A stretch of 11,607 nucleotides of DNA from Desulfosporosinus sp. UBA5188 (GTDB taxonomy: Bacteria > Bacillota > Desulfitobacteriia > Desulfitobacteriales > Desulfitobacteriaceae), in NCBI GenBank assembly GCA_002413075.1, contig DHWG01000097.1, forward strand, positions 1-11,607, written 5' to 3'. Numbering within the stretch: position 1 is the stretch's first letter; the number at the start of each line of letters is the position of its first letter. Position numbers and translations under genes: made by a program. The notes beneath the pieces are model-generated. The model worked only from the letters and a program-made list of their open reading frames with translations, was not told the DNA's origin and did not search any database. Positions 6,500 to 11,598 of the stretch are shown piece by piece.

Positions 6500-7701
6500 G
6501 GAACAGACGTGAAAATGAAGAGAAAAGTCTTGGTAAAAGACTGGCTTCACTACATAATTGGAATGCTGTGTTCGTTGCGTTGCTGGCGCTGTCTGGACTC
6601 ATGTTGTTCAGCGATTTTTGGAAAGAGGTGCTGGGTGGCGCAAAGGTGTGGCTCAAGTGGTTGCATATTATCGTCGGTCTGGCCTCGATCGTTCCAGTGT
6701 TCGTTTATCTGAAGCAGGCAGCAAAACACTGGAAGCAACTTGACGGAAAGTCTTGGCAGCGCTTTAATGTCATCGCCACGCCCCTAGTGCTCATGAGCTG
6801 GTTCATTACAGGGGTTCTGTTGTGGCAGTTTAACACCGTGGGACCGGCAGTCAGCAACGCTGCGTTGTTGGTGCATGATCTATTGACCTGGATCGGGCTT
6901 CCGTACCTAGTTTATCATTCGTTATCTAGGTTAGGACAGCTTAAGGAACCGCCACGCCGTTTATCGGTTCTTAATAAGCCTAGGCCGGCCATCTATACCC
7001 GAAAGGCCTTCATACGTACGATCATCGGAGCCGGCTTGACAATTTCCATAGGTCCTTCCCTCATTAAATGGCTGGCTAAGCTCGGATCAGGACAAGGTCT
7101 CCAGTCAATCAATCAAGTGGATGCCAACAACCTAATACCAGCCCCCCAGCCTTTACCAAATTCTTCGCCACCCATTGGCGGCGCAGCAAAAGGCTCATTT
7201 CGCAGCTACACAGTGACTAAAATTCCATGGTTCACCAACGCCAACTGGTCTTTTACCATTGATGGCCTCGTGGAAGATCCGGTCACCTGGAATTGGGAAC
7301 AGTTTGTCGCGCTAAAGCGCTCAGTTCAAGTCAGTGATTTTCACTGTGTTACTGGCTGGTCGGTTTACGGCAATACGTGGGAAGGCATTCCCCTTAAAAC
7401 CCTGTTGGAGAAAGCCCGGGTTAAGGCCCAAGCGAAGGTCGTTAAGCTATACTCAGGAGATGGTGTGTACACAGATTCCCTCACCTTGGAGCAAGTTGCT
7501 TTGGACGACGTTTTGGTCGCCGTGATGCACGACGGGAAACCCATTACGGATGAGTTAGGGGGTCCTGTTCGATTAATTATCCCCAAAATGTATGCCTATA
7601 AATCGGTTAAATGGTTGAACCGCATTGAACTCATTGAAGAGAAATATATTGGGTATTGGGGTCAAAGGGGTTATGAAAACGATGCCTGGGTGAAGGGATA
7701 G
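6496..7701 (+). CDS. Membrane cytochrome-b-like / sulfite-oxidase-fold molybdopterin oxidoreductase fusion
   Basis: The 401-residue protein joins a membrane domain to an oxidoreductase molybdopterin-binding domain of the sulfite oxidase/MsrP (YedY) fold. Four hydrophobic helices fill about residues 22-145. His20, His57, His78, His127 and His141 in or near them could ligate haem, as in small b-type cytochrome domains. A fifth hydrophobic stretch (about 175-195) follows T-R-K-A-F-I-R at 168-174, which resembles a twin-arginine signal with RK in place of RR. The catalytic domain (about 220-400) carries D-F-H-C-V-T-G-W-S, with Cys284 as the expected molybdenum ligand. The likely role is quinone-linked reduction or oxidation of an extracytoplasmic substrate, with methionine sulfoxide repair one option. 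The start overlaps the upstream stop (ATGA) behind AGGAGGT at 6484-6490. An intrinsic terminator follows. Confidence 0.88.
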   Translation: MRNRRENEEKSLGKRLASLHNWNAVFVALLALSGLMLFSDFWKEVLGGAKVWLKWLHIIVGLASIVPVFVYLKQAAKHWKQLDGKSWQRFNVIATPLVLMSWFITGVLLWQFNTVGPAVSNAALLVHDLLTWIGLPYLVYHSLSRLGQLKEPPRRLSVLNKPRPAIYTRKAFIRTIIGAGLTISIGPSLIKWLAKLGSGQGLQSINQVDANNLIPAPQPLPNSSPPIGGAAKGSFRSYTVTKIPWFTNANWSFTIDGLVEDPVTWNWEQFVALKRSVQVSDFHCVTGWSVYGNTWEGIPLKTLLEKARVKAQAKVVKLYSGDGVYTDSLTLEQVALDDVLVAVMHDGKPITDELGGPVRLIIPKMYAYKSVKWLNRIELIEEKYIGYWGQRGYENDAWVKG

Positions 7702-7712
7702 ACTGAGATTTT

Positions 7713-7743
7713 AGCTCTCATCGTAACGATGAGAGCTTTTTTT
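7713..7743 (+). terminator. Intrinsic terminator of the helicase-molybdoenzyme operon
   Basis: A perfect 11-bp stem, AGCTCTCATCG (7713-7723) with CGATGAGAGCT (7727-7737), closes a TAA loop and is followed by six T. It begins 12 bases after the stop codon of the molybdoenzyme gene. This is a textbook Rho-independent terminator. Confidence 0.92.
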
Positions 7744-7778
7744 ATATACTTTTTTAGATACATATTTCCTTATGAATC

Positions 7779-7828
7779 TTCACATATTATTCACATAATC
7801 GACACACAAAGGTCAAGAGACATTAACA
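7779..7828 (+). promoter_or_regulatory. Pho-box-like array of hexamer direct repeats at 11-bp period
   Basis: Hexamers start at exactly 11-base steps: TTCACA (7779), TTCACA (7790), GACACA (7801), GTCAAG (7812) and TTAACA (7823). The first two and the last fit the PhoP half-site TT(A/C/T)A(C/T)A known from Bacillus, and the middle two are degenerate. The array ends 9 bp before the TATAAT at 7838 and stands where a -35 box would be. That is the layout of promoters activated by PhoP/PhoB-type (OmpR-family) response regulators. It lies upstream of a gene that handles a phosphate-containing polymer, so phosphate control is a sensible inference. Confidence 0.55.
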
Positions 7829-7837
7829 AGTTTAGCC

Positions 7838-7843
7838 TATAAT
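7838..7843 (+). promoter_or_regulatory. -10 element of the LTA-synthase-family gene
   Basis: TATAAT is a consensus -10 with no recognisable -35 at 16-18 bp. The upstream bases belong to the 11-bp repeat array, which suggests an activator-dependent promoter. The expected start of transcription is near 7850, giving a leader of about 140 bases. Confidence 0.6.
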
Positions 7844-7850
7844 AAGATAA

Positions 7851-7881
7851 TGCCAACCTATACCCACGAAACAGGTTGGCA
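7851..7881 (+). other. Hairpin at the 5' end of the LTA-synthase leader
   Basis: TGCCAACCT (7851-7859) and AGGTTGGCA (7873-7881) pair perfectly over 9 bp around a 13-base loop, right at the predicted 5' end of the mRNA. There is no T-run, so it is not a terminator. It may protect the mRNA end or be the first stem of a larger structure. The rest of the leader (7882-7990) holds no gene or riboswitch that I recognise. Confidence 0.45.
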
Positions 7882-7990
7882 GCGCGCAGTCGGCAAATAC
7901 ATGGGCAGGTCTATGGTTATGACGATTTATGGTCGAGGTTTGCATCGAAAGATCGGCTGGAATATGAAAGGTTAGGTTACGTAATAAGTG

Positions 7991-10087
7991 ATGAATTATA
8001 CTTTAATGAAACAACGACTCAAGTCCATAAATGTTTTATCCTTACTCATGATCCCTTTAGTGACGTTATTGGCACTGGAGTTGTTTTATAATGGAGATTT
8101 ATTCAGTGTCTATGCTTGGATCCTACAATATCCCAAGCAATTTCTTGTCAGTTATATATTAATGTTTGGAATCATCAATATCTTCTATAGTTTACCTCGT
8201 AAAGCCTATTTGGCCATTTGCAGTATCCTATTTGGCCTGTTTTCAATTCTGGGTTATATCAGTCGACAAAAACTCATCATTAAAGGGTCGCCCTTGTTGC
8301 CGACAGATTTTTCCTTAGCGAAAGAAGCCATTGGGATATCTAGTAGTTTTCAAAATGTCTACCTTTGGATGGCGTTCATTACCCTTGGGGCGTTTGTTCT
8401 GATCGGGTTAATGTTGAAGTTTACGCCTCGAGAAAAATACATGTGGTTGCAGAAAACCGCCGTGTTTCTAACATCCTTAACCTTACTAACCGTCTTTTAC
8501 ACGGCCTTCGGGCCTATTGAGAAAGCTTTTGCCCTCCAATCAAATAATTTGAGCCAGAAAATGAACTACGAAAAAAATGGCATGATGCTGGGTTTTGCGC
8601 TGAATGCAGAGTATCTTAAAGTGCCCCAGCCTTCCAATTACCAGGAAGGTACGATTGCACAAGTCCGCGAAGCGAGTAAAGCAACCTATTCAACGGACCC
8701 TGAATTTAAACCCAACATTATCTTTGTAATGAGTGAAGCCTTCTGGGATCCAACCCTGATGAAAAACGTGTCGTTTAGTGAAGATCCCATGCCGTTTTTT
8801 CATTCTCTACAGAAATCCCAGACCAGCGGGACCATGCTCTCGCCAGTTTATGGTGGCGGGACCGCCAATACGGAGTTTGAGGCGTTGACAGGATTTTCGA
8901 CGCAGTTTCTACCCGATGGCTCGATTCCTTATGCGCAATATGCCAACAAGCCGATTGAGGCATTACCGTCAATTCTTCAAAAACAAGGCTATGCGACCTC
9001 AGCGATCCACCCCTATGACAACTGGTTTTATAATCGAAATGACGTCTACAAGAAATTAGGCTTTGACAAATTTGTTAGTAAAGAGTTCTTTAATAGTCCG
9101 AAAACAAACGGTCAATATATCCTCGATACTGAGCTAACCCAAAAAATGCTCGAAGAAGTCAAAGCAACCGATAAGCCGGATTTCATCTATGCGACTTCAA
9201 TGCAAAACCATGGTCCGTACTCCGCTACCCCAAATACTCCGAATTCACAAAGCAAGATTAAGGTGAGTGGCAGTCATCTCAGTCCAGCATCTCAGGCAAT
9301 TTTAGAAAACTATACCAATTCCGTTTCTGAAGTCGATCAATCACTCAAACAACTCATTGAAGGATTACAACAGAGCAACGAGCCTACGGAAGTGATCTTC
9401 TATGGTGATCACTTGCCGATGCTTGGTGACGACTATAACGTCTATAAAGAGGCCGACTTTGTCAAGGGTGATAACACCTATGAGGATTATATGAAGCTAC
9501 ACACGGTCCCCTTCGTAACTTGGAATAACTTTTCGACGACCAAGGAGAAACTGAATTTATCGGCCAACTTTATGGGAACGTACGCTTTACAACTGGCCCA
9601 GAAAACCGGTAGCCCGATGACAGACTTCCTCTCAAATCTGATGAAGAACGGTTCAGACATTGTGATGAAGCAAGAATATGCCAGTAAAGAGACAATGACA
9701 CCCGCTGAAGCGGACCAATATAAACTGTTGCAATATGACTTAATGTTTGGGAAGAACTTTATTGGTCAGCTAGAACCGAACCATAAACCGCCAACGAACG
9801 AAGGCTATATCCAAGGCGATGGCGTCCCAAAAATCGCCAACGCTGTGATTGCCAACGATATGATCACCCTCCAAGGTGAAAATTTCGTGCAAAATGACAA
9901 AGTATATATCGATGGGAAGTTGCTGGAAACGAAGTTTGCTGGTGCTAACGGACTATCTGCCTATTTACCCAAAGATTTCAACGGCAAATCGAGTACGCTA
10001 CAAATTCAGGTCAAGTTAGCCGACAGCATGAGCAAGATTATCTCACAATCCACTGTTTATCAGTTGCCCGGAAGCGAAGGGAAATAA
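7991..10087 (+). CDS. Lipoteichoic-acid-synthase-family protein (membrane sulfatase-fold phosphoglycerol transferase)
   Basis: This is a polytopic member of the LtaS/MdoB family (COG1368), which transfers phosphoglycerol or related groups outside the cytoplasmic membrane. About five N-terminal membrane helices (roughly residues 12-175) precede an extracellular sulfatase-fold domain. Likely metal and catalytic residues, from the ATG at 7991, are Glu249 (I-I-F-V-M-S-E), the nucleophile Thr291 (G-G-G-T-A-N-T-E-F), His407 (Q-N-H-G-P-Y) and Asp473/His474 (Y-G-D-H-L-P). About 80 extra residues at the C-terminus (about 612-692, with I-T-L-Q-G-E-N-F and V-Y-I-D-G-K-L-L-E-T) look like an IPT/TIG immunoglobulin-like domain, unusual for an LtaS protein. 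The start is weakly supported: GTG 7988, ATG 7991 and ATG 8006 all lack a strong SD. Whether the product is true LTA or another phosphoglycerol modification is unknown. Confidence 0.9.
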   Translation: MNYTLMKQRLKSINVLSLLMIPLVTLLALELFYNGDLFSVYAWILQYPKQFLVSYILMFGIINIFYSLPRKAYLAICSILFGLFSILGYISRQKLIIKGSPLLPTDFSLAKEAIGISSSFQNVYLWMAFITLGAFVLIGLMLKFTPREKYMWLQKTAVFLTSLTLLTVFYTAFGPIEKAFALQSNNLSQKMNYEKNGMMLGFALNAEYLKVPQPSNYQEGTIAQVREASKATYSTDPEFKPNIIFVMSEAFWDPTLMKNVSFSEDPMPFFHSLQKSQTSGTMLSPVYGGGTANTEFEALTGFSTQFLPDGSIPYAQYANKPIEALPSILQKQGYATSAIHPYDNWFYNRNDVYKKLGFDKFVSKEFFNSPKTNGQYILDTELTQKMLEEVKATDKPDFIYATSMQNHGPYSATPNTPNSQSKIKVSGSHLSPASQAILENYTNSVSEVDQSLKQLIEGLQQSNEPTEVIFYGDHLPMLGDDYNVYKEADFVKGDNTYEDYMKLHTVPFVTWNNFSTTKEKLNLSANFMGTYALQLAQKTGSPMTDFLSNLMKNGSDIVMKQEYASKETMTPAEADQYKLLQYDLMFGKNFIGQLEPNHKPPTNEGYIQGDGVPKIANAVIANDMITLQGENFVQNDKVYIDGKLLETKFAGANGLSAYLPKDFNGKSSTLQIQVKLADSMSKIISQSTVYQLPGSEGK

Positions 10088-10104
10088 TACCATATCCCTT
10101 TTTT
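10077..10104 (+). terminator. Weak intrinsic terminator overlapping the LTA-synthase stop codon
   Basis: AAGGGA (10077-10082) pairs with TCCCTT (10095-10100) across a 12-base loop and is followed by four more T. The stop codon TAA (10085-10087) lies in the loop. The short stem suggests partial termination, so some read-through into the toxin-antitoxin pair is possible. The hairpin is fully conserved in repeat copy 2. Confidence 0.5.
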
Positions 10105-10118
10105 ATACGCATTTGACA

Positions 10119-10127
10119 TGTTATAAT
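10119..10127 (+). promoter_or_regulatory. Extended -10 promoter of the mntA-hepT operon
   Basis: TGT followed by TATAAT is an extended -10. The TTGACA at 10113-10118 looks tempting but is only 3 bp away and cannot be its -35. At 17 bp spacing there is just TTTTTA. Transcription should start near 10134, almost on the AAGGGGGG ribosome binding site, so the leader is about 10 bases. ACAT-N6-ATGT is centred on the -10 and could be an autoregulatory operator. Confidence 0.6.
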
Positions 10128-10142
10128 GTGATAAGGGGGGTT

Positions 10143-10574
10143 ATGGCCATGCGGAAGATGCCCGTTGAGTTGCAGGCTTGGAAAGAATTTTTTCAGTCCA
10201 GAGTTGACATCGCTGCTGTTTATTTATTTGGTTCATTTGGGACTGAATTTGAACATCCGCAGAGTGATATTGATTTGGGAATAGTTTTCAATCGCTCAGT
10301 GACGCTGCAGGAGGAATTGGCGCTGGATGTTGCCTTAAGCCTCCATGTTAGACATGACCGAATAGATTTGATTAATTTGAATCGTGCTCCGATTGCTTTA
10401 CAGTTTCGCGCCCTCCAAGAAGGGCTGCTGGTCTACGAAGGAGACTATGTTAAACATAGCGATTTTATAGAATTCGTCATCAAGACTTATCCTGACTATG
10501 CTGTTAAGTATGCAATATTCGCTCATGATTACGAGCAGGCTCTAAAGGAGGAATATAACAGTCATGGTGGATAA
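10143..10574 (+). CDS. mntA: Type VII antitoxin, MntA-like adenylyltransferase
   Basis: This small nucleotidyltransferase (143 residues) is the antitoxin of a HEPN-MNT pair. The diagnostic GSx10DxD motif is complete: Gly30-Ser31, ten residues, then Asp42-Ile-Asp44. In studied pairs the antitoxin uses ATP to AMPylate a Tyr next to the HEPN active site and so silences the toxin. The ATG at 10143 is preceded by AAGG-GGGG (10133-10140) at suitable distance, while ATG 10149 is a possible alternative. A TTG further upstream lies inside the promoter and is not credible. The gene overlaps hepT by 11 bases and shares its promoter, the usual antitoxin-first order. It follows the LTA-synthase gene directly, separated only by repeat copy 1. 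Confidence 0.92.
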   Translation: MAMRKMPVELQAWKEFFQSRVDIAAVYLFGSFGTEFEHPQSDIDLGIVFNRSVTLQEELALDVALSLHVRHDRIDLINLNRAPIALQFRALQEGLLVYEGDYVKHSDFIEFVIKTYPDYAVKYAIFAHDYEQALKEEYNSHGG

Positions 10575-10980
10575 GGATATTATACAGCGAAAGCTATCTG
10601 TGATTGATTTAAGATTGCAAAATTTAGAGACGTTGAAGCTCATGGAACTCAAAGAATTTATGGCTAGTTTTCAGGCAGTTGACGCGGCAAAATATAACCT
10701 TCAAGTTTGTATTGAGGCCTTAATTGATGTTTCTAACCATGTGGTAGCTAGAGAGCGTTGGGGAATTCCCAGTACATCGGCAGAAGCGGTGAAGCTTATC
10801 ATCCAACATGGGGTGTTGGGTAAGGACAAGGAATCCTCGCTCGTACAGATGGTAAAGTTTCGTAACCGAATTGTGCACCTGTACCAAGAGGTTGATGACT
10901 CTGATATTTACCGAATTTTGCAGGAAAACCTTGATGATATTAAAGGTTTTATGCAAGCAGTGATCAGTAATTTTTTTTAG
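10564..10980 (+). CDS. hepT: Type VII toxin, HepT-like HEPN-domain ribonuclease (DUF86)
   Basis: The 138-residue, mostly helical protein belongs to the HepT/DUF86 branch of HEPN nucleases, which form dimers and cut RNA when not modified by MntA. The active-site motif R-x4-H-x-Y is intact: Arg100, His105 and Tyr107 in R-N-R-I-V-H-L-Y. Tyr107 is the expected AMPylation target. With all key residues present the toxin is probably functional. The ATG at 10564 lies within the end of mntA, so translation is coupled. A strong AAGGAGG (10545-10551) sits 12 bases upstream, slightly far, which could lower toxin output relative to antitoxin. A strong bidirectional terminator follows after about 55 bases. 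Confidence 0.92.
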   Translation: MVDKDIIQRKLSVIDLRLQNLETLKLMELKEFMASFQAVDAAKYNLQVCIEALIDVSNHVVARERWGIPSTSAEAVKLIIQHGVLGKDKESSLVQMVKFRNRIVHLYQEVDDSDIYRILQENLDDIKGFMQAVISNFF

Positions 10981-11034
10981 CCGTTGGTCTGCACTAGTCG
11001 TTGAACGAATCTACGACCTAACAAACCAATAGAC

Positions 11035-11076
11035 CATAAAAGCAGCTAATCTCGTGAGAGGTTAGCTGCTTTTATG
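11035..11076. terminator. Bidirectional intrinsic terminator between hepT and the His/Cys-rich gene
   Basis: A 19-bp stem with a single T-G pair runs from CATAAAAGCAGC at 11035 to the complementary arm ending at 11076, with a GTGA loop (11054-11057). The arm's own A-run and T-run (AAAAGC, GCTTTT) supply a U-tract in both directions. It lies between two convergent genes and should end both transcripts. Confidence 0.88.
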
Positions 11077-11102
11077 ACGCTCAAGGTTTAAGCTACTTAA
11101 GA

Positions 11103-11465
11103 TTAATCTTCTGTCTTTTTATTACCTTCATGATTTACAGGAGCCTCCGCCTTGGGAGATTCTCCACATCCACAATGCCCGTGCTTAAAGGGTTGTTCTC
11201 CGTGATGACCGTGGTGACCACAAGGTCCAGGTCCATGTCCACCCTCATGATGTGCATGGTGTTGGTGCATGGCTTTAAAAAACTGATGAATAGGAGAGCT
11301 GCTGCCAGGATGCTCGCAACCTGCTTGCTTAGCTTTCTCCTTGAAATTCAGGAACGCTTCAAACATTTCCAACTTCGCTCTAAGCTTCTCCTTGTCCCCC
11401 TTAAGGGTCACCGTGAAACCTTCTTCAGTTTCTTCATAGGTGAACTTAAAATTCTCTAAACTCAT
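11103..11465 (-). CDS. His/Cys-rich small protein, putative metal-binding
   Basis: I do not recognise a named family. The true start is the ATG at 11465, with AAGGAGAG (11472-11479) six bases upstream. This gives 120 residues. An in-frame upstream extension to 11564 has no SD, crosses the promoter and is not credible. Residues 1-48 are charged and mix a beta-like segment (F-K-F-T-Y) with an amphipathic helix. From residue 50 on there are 4 Cys (50, 82, 98, 100) and 14 His, many as H-H-G-H-H or H-G-H-C-G-C, between Gly and Pro. In all there are 15 His in 120 residues. This suits binding of Ni, Zn, Co or Cu as a store, buffer or chaperone, probably in the cytoplasm, since no signal peptide or membrane segment is seen. 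The metal is unknown. Confidence 0.82.
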   Translation of the reverse strand: MSLENFKFTYEETEEGFTVTLKGDKEKLRAKLEMFEAFLNFKEKAKQAGCEHPGSSSPIHQFFKAMHQHHAHHEGGHGPGPCGHHGHHGEQPFKHGHCGCGESPKAEAPVNHEGNKKTED

Positions 11466-11490
11466 AAATAACTCTCCTTTTTCTGAATCT

Positions 11491-11519
11491 ATTTTAATTT
11501 GAGTAAGGTCATCTCGCAA
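11491..11519 (-). promoter_or_regulatory. Promoter of the His/Cys-rich gene
   Basis: On the minus strand, -35 TTGCGA (11519-11514) and -10 TAAAAT (11496-11491) are separated by exactly 17 bp. The expected start lies just before the AAGGAGAG site. The -35 falls inside the LTA-synthase remnant (copy 2 of the direct repeat) and the -10 just outside it, so the promoter spans the break point. Confidence 0.6.
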
Positions 11520-11537
11520 TCCAATGTTTATCAGTAG
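11500..11537 (+). pseudogene. Remnant of the 3' end of a second LTA-synthase-family gene
   Basis: Read in the frame matching the gene at 7991, this stretch gives (L)-S-K-V-I-S-Q-S-N-V-Y-Q-stop, against (M)-S-K-I-I-S-Q-S-T-V-Y-Q-L-P-G in the intact gene. Of the five differences in this part, three are third-position and silent, one gives Ile to Val and one Thr to Asn. That pattern suggests the copy was once under protein-level selection. A TAG at 11535-11537 ends it early. Homology stops abruptly at 11500, so nearly all of the gene has been lost or replaced. Confidence 0.65.
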
Positions 11538-11589
11538 TCGGCGAACTAAGGGAAATAATACCATATCCCTTTTTTATATGGATTTAACA

Positions 11590-11598
11590 TGTTATAAT
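11590..11598 (+). promoter_or_regulatory. Extended -10 promoter in repeat copy 2, pointing out of the window
   Basis: TGT followed by TATAAT is identical to the promoter of mntA, with the same ACAT-N6-ATGT around it. It implies a rightward gene just beyond 11607, perhaps another toxin-antitoxin-like gene or whatever originally followed the duplicated LTA-synthase gene. Confidence 0.45.

Larger units (their letters stand above)
10029..10130 (+). repeat. 102-bp direct repeat, copy 1 (LTA-synthase tail + terminator + mntA promoter)
   Basis: This stretch aligns without gaps to 11500-11601. By hand I count about 15 mismatches in 102 bases. It covers the last 19 codons of the LTA-synthase gene, the terminator-like hairpin and the extended -10 of mntA. 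The central 31 bases from the AAGGGA arm (10077) through the T-run are identical in both copies. Confidence 0.85.

Noticed and set aside
7901..7975. 24-codon ORF in the LTA-synthase leader
   Set aside because: It has an ATG and a stop but no ribosome binding site, and its composition is not peptide-leader-like (no repeated regulatory codons). I mention it only within the leader finding.
7851..7990. Cyclic-di-GMP or other known riboswitch in the LTA-synthase leader
   Set aside because: I looked for the conserved cores of GEMM, cobalamin, TPP and fluoride classes as I remember them and found no match beyond a simple hairpin.
7876..8091. 71-codon plus-strand ORF starting at TTG between the operon terminator and the LTA-synthase gene
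   Set aside because: It starts at a TTG inside the 3' arm of the leader hairpin without an SD, and it runs out of frame into the membrane helices of the real gene. Its product resembles nothing I know.
10113..10127. TTGACA followed by TATAAT upstream of mntA as a classical -35/-10 pair
   Set aside because: The two hexamers are only 3 bp apart and cannot both be contacted. The TG-N-TATAAT extended -10 is the better reading.
10981..11034. Possible small structured RNA after hepT (TGGTCT at 10985 pairing with AGACCA at 11031, and GTCGT with ACGAC inside)
   Set aside because: The stems are short with large loops, no promoter is visible, and the adjacent 19-bp terminator explains the strong structure of the region.
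11466..11564. N-terminal extension of the His/Cys-rich protein to an upstream start at 11564
   Set aside because: It crosses the predicted promoter, has no SD and runs antisense through the LTA-synthase remnant. ATG 11465 has a strong SD at ideal distance.
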